A stretch of 57,024 nucleotides of DNA from Branchiostoma floridae (lineage: Eukaryota; Chordata; Leptocardii; Amphioxiformes; Branchiostomatidae), in NCBI RefSeq assembly GCF_000003815.2, contig NC_049986.1, forward strand, positions 20,561,628 to 20,618,651, given 5' to 3'. The stretch's first letter is position 1, and every line of letters starts with the position of its first letter. Under the pieces are notes generated by a model. The model was not told the DNA's origin and made no database searches. It saw only the letters and a program-made list of their open reading frames with translations. The position numbers and the translations under genes are program-made. Positions 43,501-53,904 of the stretch are shown one piece after another.

Positions 43501-44112
43501 TACGGACGCCGGTCGAATTCGTAGATCGGTCAGAGCACACCGAATTTCAACATCGGCTGTATTTTTCGCTGAAAAGCTGCTCCTTTCAAATTGGACGGGG
43601 TTTGTCCAGCACTAATTATACATAAGCCACATGGCATGGTAGCATCTCGTGGACATGAACGAAGTGAGAATCAAATTTACCCGATAAAACAGGTAAAAAG
43701 CTAGTATTTAGATTAAGTTTAACTTCGAAGTCTTGGGAAAATATGTAGGGCATAAGTGGGGTGGATGGGCACTCTGAAATCTATAATATTAACAGGTATT
43801 TTGCAATAGACCAATCCAAAATCTCTTCAAATGAAAAGTTTACAAAATCGTCGCCGAGGCCTCGCTCAATTCAAGCGAAGCTTCTAGGGACCCGCGAACA
43901 TCGGCCGAACCGCCCGAAGCCTGCGTAATCACTTTCTTCATTTGCCGAGCTAAATTCCTGATTTGTAAAGGGGGCTCAACCAATTAATGGAACGCACAGG
44001 TAAAATAGAAATGATCATAAACAAAGTATATAACTGTAAACCCACATGCTACCAAAGGAGCCACAGTGTCAGAAAAAGACTTTGCAATCAAATGGGAATC
44101 AAAGTTACCTAC

Positions 44113-44167
44113 CTGAAGACACATGCGCCACCAGAATGGCACTGAGGAACCCGAGGACAACCTTCAT
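44113..44167 (-). CDS. Signal-peptide first exon, unit 3
   Basis: MKVVLGFLSAILVAHVSS plus one base, the same donor and phase 1. It is the most diverged unit (Ala to Val, Val to Leu, Cys to Ser), yet length, frame, hydrophobic core and splice site are all kept. Confidence 0.65.
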
Positions 44168-44445
44168 ATTGTGCGCCCAACTCTACACCTGGTTGTTCTC
44201 AAAAGTGGCCAAAATCCGCGGCTCAATCTAAAACTGTGATTTCTTCGACTGACAAGGGAGTCACTGCGTGCTTAGGCGCACTGTCGCAGTCGCCAACTGA
44301 TACTCGGAGAGCGGAGCTCAGATATGCGATGTGAACGCCCGTCCTGCTGACGTATGGCCTCGCCCTTTAAGAATGTTACATCATCCAACACAATGGATCT
44401 TCACGTCATAAGAATTTTCACTGGCGCCTCAATTATCTGACTCAC
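44168..44445 (-). promoter_or_regulatory. Promoter-like block, unit 3
   Basis: Same block, with the GC-rich stretch shortened (GAGCTCCGCTC in place of GCGCGCGCTGCGCTC). TACGTCAG and ATGACGTG are kept. Confidence 0.48.
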
Positions 44446-45177
44446 TTGTGGAAAAAATCAAAGGACAGCCGTGGACCGAAAGATATCAATGTTAATCTAT
44501 GTTGTGCTAGAAAAGAATTTACTACAACCGTTCTTACAAAAGGGTAGACCTGTGTATCTTTTTTATAAAGTAGTTGTCTAAATTCGACAACGCTGAACGT
44601 TGTTGGACTGTCTGCGTAGGAGAATGGGCAGTAAATGTTTTCCGGGAAATTCGGAGATGGTGAAGGTAAGTGCATGTCATTATCTTCATCGAATGAACCT
44701 TTGAAGATAATCTTCGTCTGATTACCCTTTGACGATAATCTTCGTCGGATTAACCTTTGACAATGATGACGCGTGTACGTGACTATCAGCCAGGTACATA
44801 AAAAATTCTTGAGATAGTTCATTTGTCTATTTGTCAGAATTTCAAAACACACAACATTAACAACTTGACAGTAAACCGGTAACAACTTCTACAGCGCTAT
44901 GCATATGCTTGATACTAAATGGCCAGGTTTGATTACAGTAGTCAATGAAAAGTTTTTTGGGGATGAATACCAGATAAGCTTGGCAATAGTTGTTTTGCAC
45001 GAAAGTCGGAGCCAATGTAGGTAATTGGATGCCATTATCTTTCTTCATCGGATAAACCTTTGACGATAATGACGCATTTACAATGTTCGTGATTGTGTGC
45101 CAGGAAAGTGATGGACAGCCAGGTAAGCATGTACTTACCGGTGGCATAAGATAGTATCAAAGCCGGCCAAAGGAGTA

Positions 45178-45386
45178 CTGTAAATGCATTTAAGTTCGAG
45201 AGGATTTAATTTCGCGATATCAGGAAAAAGGACTTTTGGCCGTGTTTTTATATTCGCGGTAACACCATAGACTGCAGTCTAATATCATAATTTTAAAAAT
45301 GTTCGCAGTGGTATTAAGTTCGCGGTGAATTTGTCACCGCGAAAACCGCGAACATTAATCCACCGCGAACATTTCTGCATTCACAG
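45178..45386. mobile_element. MITE with CTGTAAATGCA ends and TA duplication, copy 2
   Basis: Occupies the same position in its unit as 38245-38452, so it was carried along by the tandem duplication rather than inserted anew. 209 nt, TA on both sides. Confidence 0.85.
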
Positions 45387-46672
45387 TATATCCGGCTCAC
45401 GCCCTTAGGTCGACTTCACCCCTTGGCCAGCTTGCCTAAAGAATAGTGGCGATTGTGCATGTAAATCTGATAATGATTGCCCAAAGCGTCAAATGACAAA
45501 AGCAGTCTTACGTCGAGGTCACATTTGTTGCAGACCGTCCTGCGGCTTTGAGGCATTTGAAGAAATTGTAAACAGGCTGCGACAGAGACCAACCGAAGAA
45601 AATAGTCTAAGACCACCGTTTCTGTCACAGGGCATCTAGCCTGGATATCAAGTTGCATCTAGGGCCTCCACAGACTACGTGCTCGTCTATTGGACAACAT
45701 GCTCCCAAGGAATGTCTACACTAGTACCCCTCCCCTCACACCTCCTCCAAATTTCCAAATTGTCAGGAAACAAACATGTTTTAATGAGACATTAAACAAA
45801 TATAATGTGACAGTGGCTTTGCTACTGAAGGCGCTGAACATTCCCAGAGGCCTATCATTTAGTCCGACAGGCTCCATGGCCTTGTTTATATTGAGGTTTG
45901 ACAGTACATTGTAGACATCTGCGGGGTAACACATGGTTGAGTTGAGAGCTAGATCTGTTCTGGGTACAAAATCGGGGACAGATCAGGAGTCAAGTACGTT
46001 TGAGGTGCTACAAGTAGGAAGTATTTATTAAGAACAATTCATGCGGACGCCGGCCGAGTTCGTAGATCGGTCAGAGCTCATCGAATGTCAACATCACCCG
46101 AACATCGGCTGTATTTTTCGCTGAAAAGCTGCCCCTTTCAAATTAGACGGGGCTTTTCCAGCACTAATTATATATTAGCCACATGACATGGTAGCATCTC
46201 GTGGACATGAACGAAGTGAGAATCAAATTAACCCGGTAAAAGGCTAGAATTTAGATTAAATTGAACTTGGGAGTTTAGGGAAATATGTATGACATACGTA
46301 GGGTGGACGGGCACTCTAAAAGCAATAATATCAACAGGAATTTTGCAATACACCAATCCAAAATCTCTCGACAAGTTTAACAAATCGTCGCCAAGGCCTC
46401 GCTGAATTTTTAAGCGCAACTTTCAGGGACTGAGAAGGTCGGTCAGGCTGCTGAAAACCGTCCGAAGCCCGCGTAATCGCCATTCTTGATTCGCCGATCT
46501 AAATTCTTGATTTTAAAGGTGAATCAAACAACTAAAGGAACGCACGGGTACATAGAAATTATTATAGGAAAAGTATTTACATGTAACTGTAAACCCAGCC
46601 CACATGCTAGCACAAGAACCACAGTGTCAGAAGAAGACTTTGCAAACGGGAATCACAGTACTAGTTACCTAC

Positions 46673-46727
46673 CTGAACACACATGCGTCACCAGAATGGC
46701 ACTGACGACCCCGAGGACAGCCTTCAT
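46673..46727 (-). CDS. Signal-peptide first exon, unit 4
   Basis: MKAVLGVVSAILVTHVCS plus one base, the same donor (here followed by AACTAGTACTG) and phase 1. Core substitutions are conservative. Confidence 0.66.
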
Positions 46728-46985
46728 ATTGTGCGCCCAACTTTACACCTGGCTTTTCTCAGTAGTGGCCAAAAATCCGCAGCTCAATCTCAAACTGTAA
46801 TATCATCAGCTGACAAGGGAGTCACTGCGTGCTGAGGCGCACTATCGCAGTCGCCAACTGATACTCGGAGAGCGGAGCGCGCGCAGATATGTGATGTGAA
46901 CGCCCGTCCTGCTGACGTATGGCCTCACCCTTTAAGAATCTGATGTCATCCAACACAAAGGATCTTCACGTCATAAGAATTTTCT
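46728..46985 (-). promoter_or_regulatory. Promoter-like block, unit 4
   Basis: Same block, with the GC-rich stretch (GCGCGCTCCGCTC), TACGTCAG and ATGACGTG present. Confidence 0.48.
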
Positions 46986-47281
46986 CACTTGAGAAAACAT
47001 CAAAAGATAGCAGTGGACCGAATGAAATTCGGAGCTGGTGAAGGTGACATTATCTTCATCAGATTAACCTTTGACAATAAGGACGCCTGTACGTGTCTAT
47101 GAGCCAGGTGCAACAAGCGTACTACTAGCGTAGAATTTGGCGACGAAAGATTATAATGAAATTATTGTTTTTGTTTTTTTTCCTTTAGTAGAATCTTTAA
47201 TTGTACCACTATTCTTCCTGCTGTCCTGTCCTGCTGTCTGAAAAAAGACTCTGCAATCAAACGGGGATCACAGTTACCTAC

Positions 47282-47336
47282 CTGAACACACATGCGCCAC
47301 CAGAATGGCACTGACGAACCAGAGGACAGCCTTCAT
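47282..47336 (-). CDS. Signal-peptide first exon, unit 5
   Basis: MKAVLWFVSAILVAHVCS plus one base, the same donor and phase 1. Gly6 is Trp here. The exon is intact, although its upstream block has lost about 180 nt, so it may be poorly expressed or not at all. Confidence 0.6.
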
Positions 47337-47470
47337 ATTGTGCGCCAAACTTTAAACTGAGGCGCACTGTCGCCCGTCCTGCTGACGTATGACCTCACCC
47401 TTTAAGAATCTGACTTCACTCAACACAAAGGATCTTCACTTCATAAGTCTTTTTTCACTGGCGTCTCAAT
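47337..47470 (-). promoter_or_regulatory. Promoter-like block, unit 5 (internally deleted)
   Basis: Keeps the part next to the ATG, the GAGGCGCACTGTCGC segment, TACGTCAG and the TTAAAGGG element, but lacks the GC-rich middle found in the other four units; ATGACGTG reads ATGAAGTG. Confidence 0.45.
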
Positions 47471-48419
47471 TATCTGACTAACTTGAGAAAAAAAATCAAA
47501 AGATAGCAATGGACCGAATGATGTCAATGTTAATCTATATTTATCTATAACAAAAAACCCCTCTTACAGAAAAAGGAAGATCTGGGTATTTTTTTTCTTT
47601 ATTAGGTATTTTTTTTAATTCGACAACGCCGTGTTGCACAAAGTCCGTCTGTCTGCGGAGGAAAATGGACAATAATTGTTTTCCGGGAAATTCAGAACTG
47701 TGAAGGTAGTTGGGTGTCATTATCTTCATCGGATAAACCTTTGACAATAATCGTCGTCAAAACCATTTGACAATAAGGACGCGCGTACGTGACTACGTGT
47801 TGTGTACGTGTTGGACTGTCTTCATAGGTGAATGAAGAATAATTCTTTTCCACGAAATTCGGAGCTGGTGAAGGTGACATTATCTTTATCGGATTATCCT
47901 TTGACAATAAGGACCGGTGTACGTGACTATAAGCCAGGTACATAAAGAAATGTCAGAATTCCAAAACGCACAATATTAGCAACTTGACCATGAATCAATA
48001 CCAACTTCTACAGCTCTATGCTTTATACAAAATTGCCAGGTTTGATTACAGTAGTCAATGAAAAATGTTTTTTTTATGAATACCAGATAAGCTTGGCGAT
48101 GGTTATTTTGCACGAAACTCGGACCCAGTGTAGGTAGTTAGATGCCATTATCTTTCTTTATCGGATAAACCTTTGACGGTAATGACGCATTTACAGTGTA
48201 CGTGATTGTGTGCCAGGAAAGTGATGGACAGCCAGGTAAGCATGTACTTACCGGTGGCATAAGATAGTATCAATTTGAAAGCCGGTGAAAGGAGTATATC
48301 CGGCTGACGCCCTTAGGCTGGCGACACCCCTTGGCCAGCTTGCCTAAAGAATAGTGGTAATTGCCATGTATCAATCTGATAATGATTGCCCAAAGCGTCA
48401 AATGACAAAGGCAATTTTA

Positions 48420-48728
48420 AGGTGGGTTCACACGTTTGTATACAATTAAGTCCGTATGAGGCGCGCATGGGAGTACTTGCCTCCACCAGGCCCCACTGGT
48501 CGTTGGAAAAATAATAGAAATTGGACAAACGTAAACAGGTAACATATCAGAAGAGCTAGCTAAGTCGCTAACCATACTTCTCGGTCAGCTAACTCATATG
48601 GCATGTTATGTATCTATATTTATCTAATTTGTACTATTTTTCCCGCGCCCTGTGGAGCCTGGTAGAGACTAAGAGCTTCATACGCACCTAAAACGGACTT
48701 GAATATATACACACGTGTGACTCCACTT
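48420..48728. mobile_element. MITE with AGGTGGGTTCACACG ends and TTA duplication
   Basis: A 309-nt element with inverted ends about 45 nt long. The left begins AGGTGGGTTCACACG; the right, reversed, begins AAGTGGAGTCACACG, and both continue with a TCAAGTCCG or TTAAGTCCG word. TTA flanks both sides. Sister units show the empty site (CAATCTTACGTCG at 38570, 42165 and 45505). A three-base TTA duplication fits PIF/Harbinger-type MITEs. Confidence 0.88.
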
Positions 48729-48860
48729 TTACGTCGAGGTCACATTTGTTGCAGACCGTCCTGCGGCTTTGGTGTATTTGATGAATTTGTAAGCAGGCTG
48801 CGACAGAGACCAACCGACGAAGATAGTCACAAGGCATCTAGCATGGATATCAGGTTGCAT

Positions 48861-49870
48861 CCAGGGCCTACACAGACTACAATAGTTTTGTTTCCAGTTC
48901 AGTTTAGCTAGTAGCGTTTAGCAGATGTGTTGGACAATTCCTCATGTTTGAATAAGCTCAAATCGTTATGGCATTTAACTATTTATGACAGTATCTTGTC
49001 GATACTTTTTACAACATGCAAGCTTTAAAACCAACACGATCCTAAAACGTTTAATAAACATAATAAAAACGTATGTCAAAATTTTATAGTATGGATACAA
49101 AAGCTGTTGTGTTGAAGAAAAAGAGAGCAACTGGCCTTAAGAGAAAAAAATAAAGGTTAGGTAAAAAATAAGTCTATGAAATAAAATTATATCAAACCAT
49201 GGTCAAAGAAAAATGACGTACGCACATAGCTGTATTTATCTTTATATATCTTAATATACCTACATACATGTATATAAGTATGCACCTTAACTTTCTATCT
49301 ATCTATCTACATAACTACTTATCTATCTACAGTTATAGTTATACATAGATATATAAGAAGAGTTCTAAACGTAGTTCCTTGGCATTTGTTAGGTGATTAT
49401 TACGAGTTACTAAACAAGTGCTACACACATACATCTAACATCTTGTTTGTACATGGCAAGTACCACCAGAATGCAAAACAAATGGTTGAACAGGACAAAA
49501 AACGGCAAACAAGTAACTAAAGATAAAGATAATCTGTACAAAAGTTAATCTGTTAATTATAAAAAAAAGATAGAGATAAACATTTCAGGTCCAGGCTGTA
49601 TTTGTACAATGGACGGGGTCGTCGCCTCAGCTAGAACAGAGTTTACACCTGACGTAATATACACCTGTTGGAGATCTGAGACCAGTCCGGTTGGAGATCT
49701 GAGACCAATGAAACCGTCCGTAAACTCGCACATCCTTGGAATGTTTGTCTTTGTTGAACCATGTGCAACTTTTGATCGATCGTTTTTTCTTCATACCAAA
49801 ACGTCACTGTTATTCGTTTCTCGTTACTAAATATTTTAGATACTAGAGACAAAGGGGCGTTCAGTTCATG
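48861..49870. other. AT-rich spacer without recognised genes
   Basis: Lies between the first-exon array and the 3' end of the zinc-finger region. It contains a TATC microsatellite near 49297-49330 and two GGTTGGAGATCTGAGACCA-like words at 49675-49710. No coding sequence recognised. Confidence 0.55.
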
Positions 49871-49875
49871 TTCAT

Positions 49876-50950
49876 TCATTTCTTTATTTTACCACTGTGT
49901 CTGCGCTTATTATGTCGGTCCAAGTTATACTTCCGTGCAGCAGAATAGTAGCACCGGTCACATTTGTACGGCTTTTCTCCTGTATGTTTTGCCATATGTC
50001 TCTTCAGAAAATGTCTTAATGCCGTCCTATAACCACACTCATCACACATGTAGGGCTTATCTCTAGTGTGTTTATGTGGCGGTCTAGATTTACCTTGTGT
50101 GCAGCAGAATTGCCAGAAAGGTCGCACTGGTCACACTTGTAGGGTCTTTCACCAGTATGTTTTCTCATATGTGCAGATAGTTTAGCCTTGCTAGCATCCC
50201 ACACGTATAGCCTTTCTCAGCGGTGTGTTCAACCATGTGTTGGACTAAACAGTTCTTCCAGGCTGACGAGAACTCTGATCACACTTGTAGGTTTTTTTGA
50301 AACTATGCTTTGTCATGTGTGACGTGAGAATGGACTTTTTAAACGTGGTGTACTCACACTGCTCACAAGAGTAGGGTTTTAACCCGGTGTGTTTAAACAT
50401 GTGACGTTCTAGATGACACTTTCGGGCAGTAGAATAGTCGCACTGGTCACACTTGTAGGGCCTCTCTCTTTTCTGTTTCCCTTTATTTGTGCTTAGTTCA
50501 GACTTTTTAGCTGTCCTGAATACGACCTCTTCACTCACATGAGGGTTTTTACCGGAGTGTGTGACCATGTGTCTTTTTAACTGGAATTTTTGTTTACAAG
50601 AAAAGTCGCACTGCTCGCACTTGTAGGGTTTCTCACCCGAATGGCTCCTTATATGAACACTTAGAGCTGATCTCTTATTTGTCCCAAATCCGCAAAGTTC
50701 ACACATGAAGGTTTTCTCACCAGTGTGGGTACGCTTGTGCCGGTCCAAGTTGTATTTCCGTGCAGCAGAATAGTAGCACTGGTCACATTTGAACGGCTTC
50801 TCACCTGTATGTGTTCTAAGGTGTCGAATAAGGGTCAGTTTACGCCCTGTCCTATAGTCGCATTCCTCACACTTGTAAGGTCTTTCGCCGCTGTGTTTGA
50901 TCATGTGTTGGATTATGCCGGCTTTCCAAGAGGCAGAGTAGTTGCACTGG
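49876..50950 (-). pseudogene. Frameshifted C2H2 finger tail of the zinc-finger gene
   Basis: Further C2H2 fingers continue out of frame after the main gene stops. From 50965 to 50245 about eight can be read, including one with its first cysteines gone (HVSEEVVFRT). Then KCDQ runs into SSR because four bases of the CDF segment are missing, and a finger at about 50200 has lost around 15 bases. Two more clean fingers end at RHSGKIKK and a stop at 49876. Either the gene has lost its 3' part by several lesions, or assembly errors in a repeat-rich region mimic this. The two deletions are less easily dismissed as sequencing error than the T-run shift. Confidence 0.7.
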
Positions 50951-53347
50951 TCACACTTGTAGGGTTTTTTCTCCTGTATGTTTTCTCATGTGAACAGATA
51001 GTTTAGCCTTGCTAGCATTCCTATAGCCACACTGCTCACACGTATAGCCTTTCTCAGCGGTGTGTTTAACCATGTGTTGGACTAAACAGTTCTTCCAGGC
51101 TGACGAGAAGTCACACTGATCACACTTGTAGGGTTTTTCACCACTATGCTTTGCCATGTGTGATGTGAGAAGGGACTTCTTAGACGCGGTGTAATCGCAC
51201 AGTTCACAGGAGTAACTGAAAGGTTTCTTGCTAGTGTGGGTATCATTAAGCTTGTGTCGGTCCAAGTTGTATTTCCGTGCAGCAGAATAGTCGCACTGGT
51301 CACATTTGAACGGCTTCTCACCCGTGTGTGTCCTGCTGTGTCGAATAAGGGTCAGTTTACGCGCTGTCCTATAGTCGCATTCCTCACACTTGTAGGGTTT
51401 TTCGTCGCTATGTTTGAGCATGTGTTGAATAATGCCGGCTTTCCAAGAAGCAGAGTAGTCGCATTGGTCACACTTGTAGGGCTTTTCACCTGTATGTTTT
51501 CTCATATGTTCAGACAGTTTAGCCTTGCTAGCATTCCTGTAGCCACACTCCCCACACGTATAGCCTTTCTCAGCGTTGTGTTTAACCATGTGTTGGACTA
51601 AACAGTTCTTCCAGGCTGACGAGAAGTCACAGTGATCACACTTGTAGGGTTTTTTACCACTATGCTTTGTCATGTGTGATGTGAGAAGGGACTTCTTAGA
51701 CGCGGTGTAATCGCACAGTTCACAGGAGAAGTAACTAGAGGGTTTCTTGCTAGTGTGGGTATTACTAAGCTTGTGTCGGTCCAAGTTGTATTTCCGTGCA
51801 GCAGAATAGTCACACTGGTCACATTTGAACGGCTTTTCACCTGAATGCGTTCTAAGGTGTCGAATAAGGGTTAGTTTACGCGCTGTCCTAAAGTCGCATT
51901 CCTTACACTTGTAAGGTCTTTCGCCGCTGTGTTTGATCATGTGTTGGATTATGCCGGCTTTCCAAGAGGCAGAGTAGTCGCATTGGTCACACTTGTAGGG
52001 TTTTTCTCCTGTATGTTTTCTCATATGTTCAGACAGTTTAGCCTTGCTAGCATTCCTGTAGTCACACTGGTCACACGTATAGCCTTTCTCAGCGCTGTGT
52101 TTAACCATGTGTTGGACTAAACAGTTCTTCCAGGCTGACGAGAAGTCACACTGATCACACTTGTAGGGTTTTTCACCACTATGCTTTGTCATGTGCGACG
52201 TGAGAAGGGACTTCTTAGACGCGGTATAGTCGCACTGCTCACAGGAGAAGTAACTGAAGGGTTTCTTACTAGTGTGGGTATTACTAAGCTTGTGTCGGTC
52301 CAAATTGTATTTCCGCGCAGTAGAAAAGTCGCACTGGTCACATTTGAACGGTTTTTCACCTGTATGCGTCAGAAAGTGTCGAATAAGGGTCAGTTTACGC
52401 CCTGTCCTATAGTCGCATTCCTCACACTTATAAGGTCTTTCGCCGCTGTGTTTGATCATGTGTTGGATTATGCCGGCTTTCCAAGAAGCAGAGTAGTCGC
52501 ACTGGTCACACTTGTAGGGTTTTTCTCCTGTATGTTTTCTCATGTGTACAGACAGTTTAGCCTTGCTAGCATTCCTGTAGCCACACTGGTCACACGTATA
52601 GCCTTTCTCTGCGTTGTGTTTAACCATGTGTTGGACTAAACAGTTCTTCCAGGCTGACGAGAAGTCACAGTGATCACACTTGTAGGGTTTTTCACCACTA
52701 TGCTTTGTCATGTGTGATGTGAGAAGGGACTTCTTAGACGCGGTATAGTCGCACTGCTCACAGGAGTACCGTTTTAAACCCGTGTGTTTGAACAGATGCA
52801 TTTTTCGCAGTGGCTTCATTCCAGTGTGTCTAAGCTTGTGTCGGTCTACGTTGTATTTTCTTGCAGCAGAAAAGTCGCACTGGTCACATTTGTACGGCTT
52901 TTCACCTGTATGTTTTGCCATATGTCTCTTCAGAAAATTTCTTACAGCAGTCCTAAAACCACACTCGCCACACATGTAGGGCTTCTCCCCGGTATGTTTA
53001 AACATGTGACGGTCTAAACTACCTTTCTGTGCAGCAGAGTAGTCGCACTGGTCACATTTGTAGGGTTTTTCACCGGTATGTTTTCTCAAATGTTGAGCCA
53101 AGACCCCTCTTTTAGCCGTTCTGAATCCGCATTCTTCACATTCGTAGGCACCATCACCCGAATGCTTAACCATGTGTTGTTTCAAACTACTTTTCCATGA
53201 AAAAGAGGAACCACACTGGTCACACTTGTAGGGTTTGTCGCTACGATGTCTGTTCATATGCTTGGACAGCGTAGACAAGTTAGTCGTCCCGAAACCGCAC
53301 TCATCACACATGTAGCTTTCCTTACGAGTTTTCCCTGACGTCGGCAT
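50951..53347 (-). CDS. Polydactyl C2H2 zinc-finger protein, 27 fingers
   Basis: 798 codons from ATG at 53347 (MPTSGKTRKE) in one frame. I count 27 CX2CX12HX3-5H fingers joined mostly by TGEKP or SGEKP linkers, plus one remnant lacking its cysteines (LRKMHLFKHTG) after finger 6. No KRAB, BTB, SCAN or other N-terminal domain is visible; only some 12 residues precede finger 1. From finger 7 a six-finger block repeats: TASKKSLL, SSAWKNCL, RNASKAKL, SASWKAGI, RTxRKLTL, SAARKYNL, in DNA units of about 518 bp (CGGTATAGTCGC-type words at 52741, 52222, 51703, 51186). The frame ends with TLQV because of one extra T in a T run at 50965-50970. Likely a nuclear DNA-binding protein; target unknown. Confidence 0.9.
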   Translation of the reverse strand: MPTSGKTRKESYMCDECGFGTTNLSTLSKHMNRHRSDKPYKCDQCGSSFSWKSSLKQHMVKHSGDGAYECEECGFRTAKRGVLAQHLRKHTGEKPYKCDQCDYSAAQKGSLDRHMFKHTGEKPYMCGECGFRTAVRNFLKRHMAKHTGEKPYKCDQCDFSAARKYNVDRHKLRHTGMKPLRKMHLFKHTGLKRYSCEQCDYTASKKSLLTSHMTKHSGEKPYKCDHCDFSSAWKNCLVQHMVKHNAEKGYTCDQCGYRNASKAKLSVHMRKHTGEKPYKCDQCDYSASWKAGIIQHMIKHSGERPYKCEECDYRTGRKLTLIRHFLTHTGEKPFKCDQCDFSTARKYNLDRHKLSNTHTSKKPFSYFSCEQCDYTASKKSLLTSHMTKHSGEKPYKCDQCDFSSAWKNCLVQHMVKHSAEKGYTCDQCDYRNASKAKLSEHMRKHTGEKPYKCDQCDYSASWKAGIIQHMIKHSGERPYKCKECDFRTARKLTLIRHLRTHSGEKPFKCDQCDYSAARKYNLDRHKLSNTHTSKKPSSYFSCELCDYTASKKSLLTSHMTKHSGKKPYKCDHCDFSSAWKNCLVQHMVKHNAEKGYTCGECGYRNASKAKLSEHMRKHTGEKPYKCDQCDYSASWKAGIIQHMLKHSDEKPYKCEECDYRTARKLTLIRHSRTHTGEKPFKCDQCDYSAARKYNLDRHKLNDTHTSKKPFSYSCELCDYTASKKSLLTSHMAKHSGEKPYKCDQCDFSSAWKNCLVQHMVKHTAEKGYTCEQCGYRNASKAKLSVHMRKHTGEKTLQV

Positions 53348-53510
53348 GTTCCTTTCCCGTTACTGTCGTTGTGTCTGTAACTAGGGTTATACTCACAGGT
53401 GGGTTATACTGTATCACTTGAATTTTTGCTTCGACTGCAGTCCGTTCCCCCGTCTGCTGTATGATTTTCCGGCAGATGGTAATCTCGTTCCTAGGATGAG
53501 CGATCGGCTA

Positions 53511-53740
53511 ATCTCCAAGCAGGTCCTACGGTAGCAAAAGATAGTATCAAAAGCTGGAAGAGGAGTGAAGCCGGCCTAGAAGTGTGTAATCTCCAAGCAG
53601 ATACTACGTAGCATACGATAGTATCAAAAGCTGGCAGAAGAGTGAAGCTGGGCTAGGAGTGAGTTATCTCCAAGCAGATACTACGATAGCAAATTATAGT
53701 ATCAAAAGCTGGTAGAGGAGTGAAGCCGACCTAGGAGTAG
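53511..53740. repeat. 77-nt tandem repeat, three units, upstream of the finger gene
   Basis: Units start CTCCAAGCAG (53513, 53591, 53668) and carry TACG, TATAGTATCAAAAGCTGG-like words and GAGGAGTGAAG. Inverted relatives stand at 53795-53832 (GTATACTCCTTGGTCAGC) and 54301-54329 (CTGCTTGGAGATTAC). The same words (AAGATAGTATCAAAGC) appear at 38210, 45160 and 48260, so this is a dispersed family with inverted ends. Confidence 0.75.
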
Positions 53741-53904
53741 GAGTGTGTATGCGACCGGAGGCCCATCAGACTTCCTTTTGGCCGGCTACTGGTATACTCC
53801 TTGGTCAGCTTTGATACTTAGTAGTGGTATACTTAACAAAGAAGGGAAATGATATTCATAGATAAGTCAAAAGGGAATAACGTCTAAACTAAATCTACTT
53901 CTAC

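Larger units (their letters stand above)
36590..48860 (-). repeat. Tandem array of a promoter plus signal-peptide first-exon unit
   Basis: Landmarks recur in order: an intronic module starting GAGCTCGCCGAATTTC (36597, 39119, 40012, 43535, 46074), a 55-nt signal-peptide exon, a conserved GC-rich promoter block, CCTTTGACAAT and ATTATCTTCATC words, and a segment with CCGTCCTGCGGCTTT (38604, 42190, 45537, 48757). Distances between signal-peptide exons are about 3.4, 3.5, 2.6 and 0.6 kb. Units differ by MITE insertions and deletions, so this is a decaying tandem duplication rather than a satellite. Confidence 0.8.

Noticed and set aside
38463-45658. Recurring minus-strand frame (about 80-96 codons, LSFDALGNHYQIY) in array units
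   Set aside because: It recurs because the units are duplicated; copies differ by frame breaks (42090 unit), and no domain or splice context supports coding.
50725-53017. Plus-strand frames opposite the zinc-finger gene
   Set aside because: They repeat with the finger period and are antisense shadows of the fingers.
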